A stretch of DNA of 64,000 nt from Rhizobium sp. R711. GTDB lineage: Bacteria > Pseudomonadota > Alphaproteobacteria > Rhizobiales > Rhizobiaceae. Location of the stretch: contig NZ_LOKZ01000036.1 in assembly GCF_002211365.1 (NCBI RefSeq), forward strand, positions 62,001 to 126,000, read 5' to 3'. The notes beneath the pieces are model-generated. The model did no database searches. It was given only the letters and a program-made list of their open reading frames with translations, and was not told where the DNA came from. Of this stretch, positions 6,767 to 15,525 are shown one piece after another; position 1 is the stretch's first letter, and each line of letters begins with the position of its first letter. Position numbers and translations under genes: made by a program.

Positions 6767-8404
6767 ATGAAGATGAAAAACGTACTGGCGGTAGCCTGCA
6801 CGCTCGCTATCGCATGTGTAATGAGCTTCGGACTGGTCTCCGAAGCCTTTGCCGCAATGCCGCACGCTCCAGTTCATATCGCGACCTTGCTTGATGCAGT
6901 TCGCGAGTATGGCCCGGACCTTGCCATCCCGCTGATTGTCATGCGTGCCAATCTTGCTGAGCTCCAGAAACGCGCGACCGACAAGATCGCGGAGCTGAAG
7001 GACGATACGGCGCCCGACGCTGCTCGTACTATCCAGGCAGATCACAAGAAGCTGCTCGAAGACATCGAGGCGCTGCAGGGCGAGATCCGCAAGGCTGAGC
7101 AGGATGAGGCGAACGCCAACGGAACTGTCACGCCGCCGGCTAACCCGACTGCTAACTCCGATGGAGCCCGTGCCGCCGACATCTACGACATCGGCACGCG
7201 TGCCGGAATGACGAATGAGGTCATCCAGGCGGCCCTTCGCAATGGTACAGCGGTTGACGCCTTCCGTGCGCAGGCCTTCGATCACATGACAGCACAGTCC
7301 GCTCGCACACCGACCAGCGGCGTTCACGTTGTTCGGGATGAAGCCGAGACGCGGCGGGCTGGTCTGACGACCGCGCTGGCATTCCGCCTCGGCGGCATTG
7401 ATCAGCCGACCGGCGACCAGGCGTCTCAGGCTCGCGGCTTCATAGATAATCATGACGTCGTCGAATTCGCTGCGGCTGCCATGGGCTATCGCGGAATGCT
7501 CCGCACCGTTCGCGAACGGGAGGAAATGTTGGAGCGCGCATTCCACGCCACCAGCGATTTCCCGGCGATCTTCTCCAGCGCTATCAACACGCTCCTTGAG
7601 CGTCGATATGCGTTGGCGCAGCCGACTTATCGTCGCATATCCCGCCGCCGCGACTTCGTCGATTTCCGTCCGCATTATGCGGTCTCGGTCGGCGAGTTCC
7701 CAATGCTCGAAAAGCTGACAGAGTCGGGTGAAATCAAGTTCGGCACGTTCGGCGAAGGCAAGGAAACGATCGCCGTCCTGCCATACGCAAAAGGCATCCG
7801 TGTCAGCCGTCAGATGATGGTCAATGATCGCTTGAACGCGATCGGCGAAGTTCTCGGTGGATATGGACGGACCGTGGCGAGGTTCGAGGAAATCACGTTC
7901 TATGCGATGATGCTCTCTGCCAACACGAAGTTGTCCGACGGACAGGTCGTGTTCCATGCAAACCACAACAACCTGGCGGCAGCTGGCTCGGCTATTACTG
8001 TTGCCAGCATCGGCGCGGGCAAGGCCGCCATGCGCAAGCAGAAGAATCTCGACGGTGCGACGATGAACGTCCAGCCGTCCATTCTGCTGGTTTCTCCGGA
8101 CAAGGAAACTGAGGCGCTCCAGTACCTGTCGCCGATCAACGCCAATGACGCCATCAAGGTCAATCCGCATGTCGGCACGCTTGAGCCCGTGGTCGCTGCC
8201 GAGCTTAGCGGAAACGCCTGGTATCTGTTCGCCAGCCCGGACGAGGCCGCCGTCTATCAATGGGGTCTGTTGGATGGCTACAGCGCGCCGCGCATTCGCT
8301 TCGACGAACCGTTCGGTACGCAGGGACAGGCCATGACTGTCGAGCACGACTTCGGCGTCGGCGCGATCGAGTTCCGTGGCGCCTACAAGGATCCGGGCGC
8401 TTAA
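6767..8404 (+). CDS. Major capsid protein with scaffold-like and signal-like N-terminus
   Basis: The 545-residue protein has a charged helical delta-type region (about residues 60-125, RANLAELQKRATDKIAEL) and then the shell part. The shell part contains PMLEKLTESGEIKFG, a run to KGIRVSRQMMVNDRL, VFHANHNNLA, and DFGVGAIEFRGAYKDPGA at the end. This matches the capsid half of the protease/capsid fusion family used by Mu-like phages. ATG 6767 has AAGGA nine bases upstream, so the first 29 residues (KNVLAVACTLAIACVMSFG, ending EAFA) appear to be translated and look like a Sec signal peptide. That is odd for a cytoplasmic shell protein and may be removed by the adjacent protease. Confidence 0.88.
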   Translation: MKMKNVLAVACTLAIACVMSFGLVSEAFAAMPHAPVHIATLLDAVREYGPDLAIPLIVMRANLAELQKRATDKIAELKDDTAPDAARTIQADHKKLLEDIEALQGEIRKAEQDEANANGTVTPPANPTANSDGARAADIYDIGTRAGMTNEVIQAALRNGTAVDAFRAQAFDHMTAQSARTPTSGVHVVRDEAETRRAGLTTALAFRLGGIDQPTGDQASQARGFIDNHDVVEFAAAAMGYRGMLRTVREREEMLERAFHATSDFPAIFSSAINTLLERRYALAQPTYRRISRRRDFVDFRPHYAVSVGEFPMLEKLTESGEIKFGTFGEGKETIAVLPYAKGIRVSRQMMVNDRLNAIGEVLGGYGRTVARFEEITFYAMMLSANTKLSDGQVVFHANHNNLAAAGSAITVASIGAGKAAMRKQKNLDGATMNVQPSILLVSPDKETEALQYLSPINANDAIKVNPHVGTLEPVVAAELSGNAWYLFASPDEAAVYQWGLLDGYSAPRIRFDEPFGTQGQAMTVEHDFGVGAIEFRGAYKDPGA

Positions 8405-8474
8405 GCCCGGATCAACCTCAACCTTCTCCTTCATCGCCTCGTCGAGGCATTCCTGAAATCAAGAGGATTCAGAC

Positions 8475-8810
8475 ATGAAGAACTTTGTTCAACCGGGGAA
8501 GTCGATCGACGTCGCCGCGCCTGCCGGTGGCGTTATATCCGGCAACATCGTCGTCATTGGTTCGTTGATCGGCGTTGCTGCATCGACGGTCGCCCAAGGC
8601 GAATCGGTAGCACTCTCCACCGAAGGTGTCTTCGACCTGGCCAAGGTTTCCGCCCTCGCCATCGCTGTCGGCGACAAAGTGTATTGGGACGCGGCCGCCA
8701 AGAACGTCAACAAAACGTCGGCGGGCAATACCCTCGTCGGCATCGCCGTCGCGGATGCAGCAAACCCCTCCGCGACCGCGAAGATCAAGCTCGGCGCGAC
8801 CACGGTCTAA
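8475..8810 (+). CDS. DUF2190 capsid decoration (cement) protein
   Basis: The 111-residue protein is small, beta-rich and Ala/Gly/Val-rich (MKNFVQPGKSIDVAAPAGGV, with GDKVYWDAAAKNV in the middle). This matches DUF2190 proteins, which sit just after the capsid gene and bind the shell exterior as trimers. It lies 70 bases after the capsid gene with AAGAGGA ahead of ATG 8475. Its role in strengthening the head is inferred from the family. Confidence 0.85.
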   Translation: MKNFVQPGKSIDVAAPAGGVISGNIVVIGSLIGVAASTVAQGESVALSTEGVFDLAKVSALAIAVGDKVYWDAAAKNVNKTSAGNTLVGIAVADAANPSATAKIKLGATTV

Positions 8811-8814
8811 GCCG

Positions 8815-9219
8815 ATGTCCAACATCTTCGAGCGGCTGGCGAAAGTCAGCCGCTCCACCGTCGAACGTGTTCACGGCAAGGATGTGATGATCTTCCCGTT
8901 AACCTCGAAAGATCCGAACGCGCCCCGGCGCCTCTCGACCTCCGAGGCATCCTACATCTCGTCCGCCTGCTTCTTCGAAAACACGTTAATCGAGAACGAT
9001 GCCAAGGCACAGCCGTTGACCGGTATGGGCAGGCTCGCCAACCGCACGCTGCAGATACAGGCATCCATTCGCCTGGTTGAAGGCATGCCGCTCAAGCCCG
9101 GCTTTTTCCTCCGACGTGAGGAGGATGGAGCGATCTTCTCAATTTCTCGGTTCGACCCTGATGGGCTGGGGACGGTCTTGGCCATCCTCGCGACCGAGCA
9201 GACGTTGCCCGAGGCCTGA
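8815..9219 (+). CDS. Head-tail connector-like protein
   Basis: The 134-residue protein begins MSNIFERLAKVSRSTVERVHGK, followed by a beta-rich part (GDGAIFSISRF-like strands near the C-terminus) typical of small head-tail attachment proteins of the lambda FII or HK97 gp10 kind. It starts four bases after the cement gene and ends just before the next GTG. The name rests mainly on position between head and tail genes; no catalytic motif is visible. Confidence 0.5.
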   Translation: MSNIFERLAKVSRSTVERVHGKDVMIFPLTSKDPNAPRRLSTSEASYISSACFFENTLIENDAKAQPLTGMGRLANRTLQIQASIRLVEGMPLKPGFFLRREEDGAIFSISRFDPDGLGTVLAILATEQTLPEA

Positions 9220-9220
9220 C

Positions 9221-9928
9221 GTGCTAGCAGCTGAAGCATTAAGACTGGCCGCGATCGAGGTTCTGAGGCCGACTGCAGCAGTCGAGGCCGGCGCCGGCTT
9301 CCCGACGCTGGCGGGTCTCAATGTCCTCGACAGCCGCGAGACTGCGATCGAGGATATTGATCGCAGCAAGCCCTACACGCCGATCCTCGCTCTTCACACG
9401 ACTGAGGCAGGCGTTGCTCTTCGTGGGCCGCTGTCTTCGGCGGGCGACGTGAACGCGGACGCGGTGCTCGATGTCGTCGCCGAACTGGCGGTTATCGAGC
9501 ACGACGCGCAGGGCGAGTTTGCGTTTGCTGCCGCCACGACAGACCCGGAAGCGCGCCTCGTACTTGCCGCACTCTGCTCACAGGTCCGATATCTGCTCGA
9601 GCGCAGCCAGGCCGGTGGATTGTGGCGTCGGCTCGTGCAGCGGATCGTGAATATCGAATACCAGACATTTGCGGCGCCGGATCTCGGAGTGCGCATCCAG
9701 CGCACGACCATGCGCTTCCACTGCGCGATCCGCGATGATGATTTCGAGGTGGCCGGTTTGCCCGAACCTCTTGCTAGCGTCTATGCGCAGCTGCCGGCGC
9801 AGTCCTATGCGAAGGCCAAACTTGCGGCGCTCGCCAATCATTTCGCCCCGGACGCGCTGCCATCTCTCGACCGCATCACGATTGCTGCAGGACCGGGGCA
9901 GCCCGGCGCCCAAGTCGATTTCACCTGA
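9221..9928 (+). CDS. Head completion or neck protein, unrecognised family
   Basis: The gene starts with GTG at 9221, one base after the previous stop, giving 235 residues. Early parts read LRLAAIEVLRPTAAVEAG and KPYTPILALHTTE. The C-terminal part includes QTFAAPDLGVRIQRTTMRF and ends with a disordered GPGQPGAQVDFT. I do not recognise the family with certainty. Its place between a connector and DUF2635 suggests a neck or tail terminator role, as in Mu-like and related myophage clusters. Confidence 0.55.
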   Translation: MLAAEALRLAAIEVLRPTAAVEAGAGFPTLAGLNVLDSRETAIEDIDRSKPYTPILALHTTEAGVALRGPLSSAGDVNADAVLDVVAELAVIEHDAQGEFAFAAATTDPEARLVLAALCSQVRYLLERSQAGGLWRRLVQRIVNIEYQTFAAPDLGVRIQRTTMRFHCAIRDDDFEVAGLPEPLASVYAQLPAQSYAKAKLAALANHFAPDALPSLDRITIAAGPGQPGAQVDFT

Positions 9929-9943
9929 TCATCGGAGGGTCTG

Positions 9944-10144
9944 ATGGCCATTCTCTACAAGCCTCGCGACGCGGGCTTACGCATTCCCATGCCTGGTCGA
10001 CAGGGCGATTGGCCGGCCGATGGGCATCCCGTGAATTTCGCCAGCCCTTACGAAGCGCGGCTCGTGAGGGATGGCGATCTCGTCAAAGTCAAAACCAAAC
10101 CCGCGCCGAAGAATCCGGCCGGCGAAACCGGAGGCTCGAAATAA
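9944..10144 (+). CDS. DUF2635 family phage protein
   Basis: The 66-residue protein carries RIPMPGRQGDWPADGHPV and YEARLVRDGDLVKVK, matching DUF2635, a short protein regularly found just before the Mu-type tail sheath gene (Mu gp38 position). GGAGG lies upstream of ATG 9944, and the stop abuts the sheath ATG. Its function is unknown; a tail role is inferred from constant synteny. Confidence 0.8.
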   Translation: MAILYKPRDAGLRIPMPGRQGDWPADGHPVNFASPYEARLVRDGDLVKVKTKPAPKNPAGETGGSK

Positions 10145-11650
10145 ATGGCATCCAACATTCCCGCCAATCTGACGGCGCCGCTCTTCACGTTCGATGTGCA
10201 GAGCGGCGGCAACTTCCAAGCCGAAACCCGGCTGATCCTGTTGGGGCACGGCCTTGCCGCTGGCGCGCTTGCTGCCGATAGCATTGCGCTCTGCAACACC
10301 AAGGAAGATGCGCGGCGCCTTGCCGGCGCTGGCTCCATGCTTGAATCCATGTTCATCGCCGCGCGCCGCAATGCGCCGGCGCAGGAAATCTGGATCGGTC
10401 GCGTTGCTGACACAGGCACGGCGGAAATCCGCACCATTACGGTTGGTGCCGTCCCTGCAACCGGCGGCCACGGCGTATTGCAGATTGCTGGCGAATCCGT
10501 CTCGATCGAGATCCCGGCCGGTGCGAACGCGAACGCCGTCGCAGCCTCGCTGTCTGCCGCCATCAACGCCTACTATAACCGTATCACCGGTCGCTCCTTG
10601 CCGTTTACGGCTTCGGTCGCCACGAACGTCGTCACGCTGACGGCGCGGCACAAGGGCACCTACGCAACCGGACTGGATGTCTTCGTCCCAGTACTCGACA
10701 GCGCCAACGCCTTCAGCGGCCTGTTCACGTTTGCGACCTCGACGCCAGGCGCCGGTGCGCCGTCGCTCGCGAACGTACTGGCGGCAATGAACGACGATCC
10801 CTTCGAGGTCATCGTTTCGGCCTTCGGGGACACCACGAACCTAGGCCTGCTCGATACCTTCCTCGGGACGGTATCGGGGCGTTGGTCCTACGCGCAGCAA
10901 CTCTACGGCGGCGCCTTCTACCCAAAGACGGACACGTCGTCGAACTTGGCGACCTTTGCCCTGGCTCGCGACACCTGGCACCTGACCATGGTGCCGCAGC
11001 TGACCGGCGGCGGAAATGGCACGCCTGACTACCAATGGGTTGCGGCATTCGTCGCGCGCATTGCACCATGGCTCGGTGGCGGTGCCAACGGCGATGTGTC
11101 GCGTAACCAAACGGGCCTTGTCGTGGTCGATGTTCTGGCTCCCCGTGACCGTACCTACTGGATGGACTACGCCACGCGTGACGCCATGCTGAAGAGTGGT
11201 GTGTCGACCTGGTCTGTCAATCGCAACGGCGACGTGACGATCGACAAGATCATCACCCACCAGCAGACCACCAACGGAGCGCCGGACACGACGTTCCGGG
11301 ACATTCAGGCAGTCTATCAGGTCACTTACGCGCTGAAGAAGTTCCGCGCCGATCTTGCTTTCGAGCATTCGAACAAGGCGCTCGCGCAGGACAACCCATC
11401 TAACCTCGACGCCATCACGACGCCGAAGGACATTCGCGCGACGCTGTTTCACACCTACCAGTCAATGCCGGGAGTTCTCAAAAACGCGACATCGGTGCTG
11501 CCTTACATCGTCGTGTCGATTGATCAGGATAATCCGAACCGGGTCAATGCGCAGTTGCCGATGGATCGCGTCAATGCGCTCGATATCTTCGCTGGCCTCG
11601 CCAATATCTACAGCCAGTTCCTGACTTCCGCAGCAACGGCGTCTCTCTGA
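10145..11650 (+). CDS. Contractile tail sheath protein (Mu gpL family)
   Basis: The 501-residue protein is the sheath that contracts to drive the tube through the envelope. It shows the Mu-type N-terminus (NIPANLTAPLFTFDVQSGG), a variable Ig-like middle, and the conserved C-terminal handshake region (ALKKFRADLAFEHSNKALAQ, then RVNALDIFAGLANIYSQFL). A sheath gene proves myovirus morphology. It is immediately upstream of the tube gene, as in Mu. Confidence 0.93.
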   Translation: MASNIPANLTAPLFTFDVQSGGNFQAETRLILLGHGLAAGALAADSIALCNTKEDARRLAGAGSMLESMFIAARRNAPAQEIWIGRVADTGTAEIRTITVGAVPATGGHGVLQIAGESVSIEIPAGANANAVAASLSAAINAYYNRITGRSLPFTASVATNVVTLTARHKGTYATGLDVFVPVLDSANAFSGLFTFATSTPGAGAPSLANVLAAMNDDPFEVIVSAFGDTTNLGLLDTFLGTVSGRWSYAQQLYGGAFYPKTDTSSNLATFALARDTWHLTMVPQLTGGGNGTPDYQWVAAFVARIAPWLGGGANGDVSRNQTGLVVVDVLAPRDRTYWMDYATRDAMLKSGVSTWSVNRNGDVTIDKIITHQQTTNGAPDTTFRDIQAVYQVTYALKKFRADLAFEHSNKALAQDNPSNLDAITTPKDIRATLFHTYQSMPGVLKNATSVLPYIVVSIDQDNPNRVNAQLPMDRVNALDIFAGLANIYSQFLTSAATASL

Positions 11651-11706
11651 CGCCTTTTCCATCTTTCAGCGCTTTCTTTCTCAGCACGAACTAGGAGATC
11701 GTTCCC

Positions 11707-12081
11707 ATGGGGACCAAGGATTTTGGCGGGCACATGACACTGCGCCTATCTTCCGGCGAGGCCATATCACTGCGTGGCACTCTCAACATGAACTCGGCTG
11801 GCCAATCAAACGAGGCTGTCGTCAACCAGGATGGTTCGGTCGACCGCGTCGCAACAGTGCAGGCCCGTCGCGCCGAGATCAGTTTTGCGGATCGGGGCAT
11901 TGACTATGACGCCCTTTTGAAGGCCGACCGCTTCAATGCGACCTTCATTGAGCAATTCACCGGAGTTACCCACTATTTCACAGACGCGTTCGTCGTCGGT
12001 GATCCGCAGGTCAACCGGATGAACGGCGAAGTGTCCAGCTTCTCGATCTACTCCGAGAAGTACACGAGGGATAACGGCTGA
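11707..12081 (+). CDS. Tail tube protein (Mu gpM family)
   Basis: The 124-residue protein matches the Mu-type tail tube family in size and pattern: MGTKDFGGHMTLRLSSGE at the start, then SVDRVATVQARRAEISFAD, and VGDPQVNRMNGEVSSFSIYS at the end. It forms the inner tube on which the sheath assembles. TAGGAGAT precedes ATG 11707, and its stop overlaps the next ATG by one base. Confidence 0.9.
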   Translation: MGTKDFGGHMTLRLSSGEAISLRGTLNMNSAGQSNEAVVNQDGSVDRVATVQARRAEISFADRGIDYDALLKADRFNATFIEQFTGVTHYFTDAFVVGDPQVNRMNGEVSSFSIYSEKYTRDNG

Positions 12082-12371
12082 TGGCCAATGTCGTTGTCCC
12101 GCTGTCGCGACGTTATTCCGTGCACGACAAGGAATTTGAGAAGATCGAACTGCGCGAACCCCGCTACAAAGAGATCTTCATGCAGGGTCGAGGCAAGCCA
12201 CGCGAGTGGCAGCCGAGTCCGCATGGGCCCGTGATCGTCTCGTATCCCGGTGTTGTAGACTCCTATCTTCAGGTCCTCGTCGTTTCGCCAAGCTACGAGG
12301 ACATCGGCAATCTAGATGTGGCCGATGCGCTTGCGCTGGAAGAGGCTATTCTCAATTTTTTTCCGGTGTAG
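12081..12371 (+). CDS. Tail assembly chaperone, short form (Mu gp41-like)
   Basis: The 96-residue zero-frame product corresponds to the Mu gp41/lambda G position between tube and tape measure. It begins MANVVVPLSRRYSVHDKEF and ends in VADALALEEAILNFF-PV. Chaperones of this type coat the tape measure before tube polymerisation. The final codons pass through a run of seven T, where ribosomes can slip -1 to make a longer product. The ATG overlaps the tube stop. Confidence 0.85.
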   Translation: MANVVVPLSRRYSVHDKEFEKIELREPRYKEIFMQGRGKPREWQPSPHGPVIVSYPGVVDSYLQVLVVSPSYEDIGNLDVADALALEEAILNFFPV

Positions 12372-12508
12372 GCGACCTCGACGATGTCGCCGACATCCTC
12401 GTCTTCCGGATGGGGTGGGCCTCCGATCTGGCGGAGGAAATGACGCCGAGCCAGCTGATCTACTGGGGCCGGCGTTTGCAACAGTTCGTTGAAAGGAACA
12501 AGGCGTGA
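12206..12508 (+). CDS. Frameshift extension of the tail assembly chaperone (gp41-42 fusion)
   Basis: The -1 frame stays open from 12206 to a TGA at 12506-12508. The biologically used part begins after the slip at 12356-12362 and adds about 48 residues, reading SGVGDLDDVADILVFRMGWA and ending RRLQQFVERNKA. The fusion would be about 142 residues. Such fusions are the rule in Mu and lambda tails. No ribosome site or ATG of its own is visible, so it should be expressed only through frameshifting. Its TGA overlaps the tape measure GTG. Confidence 0.8.
   Translation: MAAESAWARDRLVSRCCRLLSSGPRRFAKLRGHRQSRCGRCACAGRGYSQFFSGVGDLDDVADILVFRMGWASDLAEEMTPSQLIYWGRRLQQFVERNKA
12356..12391 (+). promoter_or_regulatory. 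Programmed -1 ribosomal frameshift signal
   Basis: The heptamer T-TTT-TTT (12356-12362) is in the correct X-XXY-YYZ phase of the zero frame. An 8-base spacer follows, then a stem-loop (GGCGAC 12371-12376, GTCGCC 12386-12391, 9-base loop). Slippery site, spacing, structure and a long open -1 frame all agree. Confidence 0.85.
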
Positions 12509-14415
12509 CGCGGACGGTTGAAGCACAGCTGCGGATCTCTGCTGTCGACAAGACGGGGCAGGTGTTCAAGTCCGTCGCCGGCAAGATGGGCGAGATCAAT
12601 CGCCGGGCTGACGCCCTCAACCGTCAGCAAGGCATGCTTGCTCGCGGCTCGCAGGCCGCCTATGGCGCGATGCTGCGCTATGCTGCGCCTGCGGCTTTGG
12701 CCTACGGCGCAAAGCGAGCCCTGACCGATTTCGCCGCGGTGGAACGGCAGATGAACCGCATTGGCATAACCGCCAATGCCAGTGTCGAGGAAACGAACGC
12801 AGCCTTCACTCGGCTGCAGGACATCTCCAAGCAGACGTCGTTGCCTGTCGACCAGGCAATCACTGCCCTCGACACGTTGGTTGCTTCTGGTCTCGACCTG
12901 AAGGAAGCGATGGATTTCCTGCCGTCGGTGCTGAATACCGCGCAGGCTTCCGGATCTGCGACCGAGGATATCGCCAATACCGCGATCAAGGCGGCCTCTG
13001 CCCTGAAGCTGGAGACCAGCCAGATGCAGCACGCCTTCGATATCATGGTGGCTGGTGGCAAGGCTGGACAGTTCGAACTAAAGGACATGGCGACCTATAT
13101 TCCGGATCTCGCCAACTCATTTGCGTCGCTCGGCTACAACGGCGAGGACGGGCTGAAGAAGCTCGTCTCGATTTTGCAGACGATCCGCGAAGATACCGGG
13201 TCCGCCTCGTCTGCGGCGACCTATGCTCAGAACGTCTTCGGCAAGATCTATTCGCAGGACACTGCGACCAAGTTTTCGAAAATGGGCGTCGATCTCCGTA
13301 AGGAACTTGACGCTGCCCGGAAGAGCGGCGAGGACACTGTCTCCGCATTCGTCCGTATTTCTAAAGAAGCGATCAAGGGCGATCTGAGCAAGCTGCCATT
13401 GCTCTTTACCGACGAGCAGTTTCGCCTCGGCATGCAGTCCTTGATGACCAGTGCCGACAGCTATGAAAAGTTCCTGAAGACCGTCAATAGCACCGAGGTT
13501 GACGGAACAGTGTTTCGCGATCTGGCGCGTGTCACCGGCGATACTCAATCCAGCATCGACAAGCTGTCCAGCAGCTGGGACAAGCTCATGAACAGCATTG
13601 GGAAAGGAGTTTCCCGGCCGGCTGTTCCGATCATGGATGCTGTTACCAAGGATGTCGATTTCGGCGATGCCGTCCGTTCTGGTCTGCAGCAGCAAGGAAA
13701 CGGCTATTGGGCGACCGAAACATGGATGGCAAGAAACCTGCCATTCGGTTCGTTTTCTCACAGTTCGGAAGCTGACAAGTTAGCTTTGGCGGGCGGCTAT
13801 CGAGATCCGGACTTCATCCATCGGATGCGGCAGGGCCCTAATATGCCGCAGGGGCCTCACATGCCGGAGTTTCCGGGCGGCGATCGCAACATTGATTCCC
13901 GTAACCTGCCGCCGACAGGGCCGGTACCGGGATCGCGTCCAGGGGTCTCACCATCGATAGTGAGTGTCTACGGCGATTATGCTCGGAGCCATCAGCTACC
14001 TGGGCGGCCCGCTGACGCAGGAGTGACGATGGCGGGCATGCCATCGCCCATTGGTCCGGGGCTCACATCGTGGATGAAGGATTTCTTCCGGATACCATCG
14101 AAGGAAGAGTTCCGTGAGGCGCTGAAGATCGATGCGACGGGCCTGAAGGAGTCCGGCGACGAGGCCGCGCAGAAGGTGGCGGATGGCGGCCGTGAGGCCG
14201 GAGCGTCGATCAAGGAGTCTGCTGCTTCACTAGAGGCGGCGGGAAACAGCATCAGCTCTGCCATCCTGTCGGCGGCTGAAAAGCTCACTACGGCTGCCGG
14301 CGCCTTCAACCGTGCGACAAGCATCAGGCCGCCCTCGGTCAATGCGAACACTGGGCGGTCGATGCCGCCGCAGGCCGGCGCTCCGGCTGGTGGCGGCGGT
14401 GGTGGCGGTTACTAG
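12505..14415 (+). CDS. Tail tape measure protein
   Basis: The 636-residue protein has the TP901-type tape measure core at about residues 60-330 (LTDFAAVERQMNRIGITANAS, AITALDTLVASGLDL, GKAGQFELKDMATYIPDLAN), which sets tail length and is ejected with DNA. The C-terminal third is low-complexity and helical, ending in a poly-Gly tail. Its start is GTG 12505, overlapping the frameshift product's stop. The short length predicts a fairly short tail. Confidence 0.92.
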   Translation: MTRTVEAQLRISAVDKTGQVFKSVAGKMGEINRRADALNRQQGMLARGSQAAYGAMLRYAAPAALAYGAKRALTDFAAVERQMNRIGITANASVEETNAAFTRLQDISKQTSLPVDQAITALDTLVASGLDLKEAMDFLPSVLNTAQASGSATEDIANTAIKAASALKLETSQMQHAFDIMVAGGKAGQFELKDMATYIPDLANSFASLGYNGEDGLKKLVSILQTIREDTGSASSAATYAQNVFGKIYSQDTATKFSKMGVDLRKELDAARKSGEDTVSAFVRISKEAIKGDLSKLPLLFTDEQFRLGMQSLMTSADSYEKFLKTVNSTEVDGTVFRDLARVTGDTQSSIDKLSSSWDKLMNSIGKGVSRPAVPIMDAVTKDVDFGDAVRSGLQQQGNGYWATETWMARNLPFGSFSHSSEADKLALAGGYRDPDFIHRMRQGPNMPQGPHMPEFPGGDRNIDSRNLPPTGPVPGSRPGVSPSIVSVYGDYARSHQLPGRPADAGVTMAGMPSPIGPGLTSWMKDFFRIPSKEEFREALKIDATGLKESGDEAAQKVADGGREAGASIKESAASLEAAGNSISSAILSAAEKLTTAAGAFNRATSIRPPSVNANTGRSMPPQAGAPAGGGGGGGY

Positions 14416-14427
14416 GAGTAGGCGATC

Positions 14428-14886
14428 ATGCGGGACTGGACGAAAACCCTGCGCCGCGCGAGCTTTCGCGGCGTTGAATTCTGGGTGGACTTCGAGGATC
14501 TGTCCGCCGGCAAGCGGTTGGCGCTGCATGAGTATGCGGGCGGCAAAGTCACAAAGGTGGAGGAGCTGGGGCTCGCTACCGCGGCATACGGGCTGACGAT
14601 CTATTTCGTCAGCGACGACGCCGATATCGAAGCGAAGTCTTTCGCAGCGCTGACGCTCGCGGACGGACCTGGTTATCTCGTTCTGCCGATAGACGGTGGA
14701 ATGATGGCGACGGCGCAGGATTTCCGGCGCTCGCGCGAACAGAGGCGGATGGGATACGTCGGCTACGAAGTGACGTTCATTCCGACGCTGAACGAGAGTA
14801 GCGTCGTGCTCTCGATCGGCGACGTCACGGCGGCAGTCGCAAACGGATTTGCGGCAGCTGCGGCACAGCTTGCACGTTTCTTCTAA
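14428..14886 (+). CDS. Mu gpN-like protein, N-terminal part (DNA circularisation N domain)
   Basis: The 152-residue product starts MRDWTKTLRRASFRGVEFWV and carries HEYAGGKVTKVEELG and GYVGYEVTFIPTLNES. This is the pattern of the N-terminal domain of Mu gpN (tail/DNA circularisation, baseplate hub adapter). It stops at TAA 14884-14886. The next gene is in the same frame and resembles the missing rest of gpN, so the gene seems to be split by one in-frame stop. GGAGTAGG lies ahead of ATG 14428. Confidence 0.8.
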   Translation: MRDWTKTLRRASFRGVEFWVDFEDLSAGKRLALHEYAGGKVTKVEELGLATAAYGLTIYFVSDDADIEAKSFAALTLADGPGYLVLPIDGGMMATAQDFRRSREQRRMGYVGYEVTFIPTLNESSVVLSIGDVTAAVANGFAAAAAQLARFF

Positions 14887-14901
14887 TTTATGAGGTTCAT
14901 A

Positions 14902-15525
14902 ATGGCGGCAGATAGAGGCACGATCCTGTCGTGGCTGGCGGACCTTTCTGCCGCCATCGTGACAGATGCCGATGACCTTTCCGACGTGGCGATCCGGATT
15001 GCTGCAGCTCCGGGTCTCGATTCTTCGGCCTTCGCGAGCGAAGCGCTTTCGCTGATGCGGGTCATCGCCGAGAGCGTCGACGATCCGTCCGACTTCGACC
15101 GGTTGGCGCAGCCGATCGCTTCAACAAGGGCGACGGCGGACGCGATCGCCATCTTGCTCGGCATGGGGCTAGCGGTAGCGGCATGCCGTCCCGATTGGCC
15201 ATCGCGGCCGATGGCGCGCCGTGCCCGGTCTCGGGTGGCGTCTGCCGGTGAGGCTGCCGGGGCCGCAATCGATCAGCTGGGCGGCGATGGCGCTGAGCTT
15301 TACGCCTGGTCGGCGAACATCACCGCGACAGCGGTTCGGGTGATCTCGGATCTGGAGGCGGATGCGGCTCCTATCATCAAGGTTTCGACAGGCGTCTCGC
15401 TACCGTCTACCGTTCTCGCCTATCAGTTGTACGGCGATGCAAAAAGGGCTGATGGCCTTGTCGATATCGCCGGTTCCGCAACACCGCTCGTCATGCCTGT
15501 CCTGTTCGATGCCCTGGCTTCCTGA
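14902..15525 (+). CDS. Mu gpN-like protein, C-terminal part (same frame as the N part)
   Basis: The 207-residue product is Ala-rich and helical (LADLSAAIVTDADDLSDVAI) and ends with KVSTGVSLPSTVLAYQLYGD and LVDIAGSATPLVMPVLFD. The ending is like gpN C-termini, where baseplate proteins keep a S-L-x-x-x-x-x-Y motif. ATG 14902 has GAGG six bases upstream; ATG 14890 in the same frame lacks a ribosome site. It is separated from the N part by a single TAA and one codon. It overlaps the gpP start by one base. Confidence 0.65.
   Translation: MAADRGTILSWLADLSAAIVTDADDLSDVAIRIAAAPGLDSSAFASEALSLMRVIAESVDDPSDFDRLAQPIASTRATADAIAILLGMGLAVAACRPDWPSRPMARRARSRVASAGEAAGAAIDQLGGDGAELYAWSANITATAVRVISDLEADAAPIIKVSTGVSLPSTVLAYQLYGDAKRADGLVDIAGSATPLVMPVLFDALAS

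Noticed and set aside
6752..8434. Long antisense open frame over the capsid gene
   Set aside because: It mirrors the capsid gene, has no ribosome site or family resemblance, and follows from the GC-rich third positions of the real gene.
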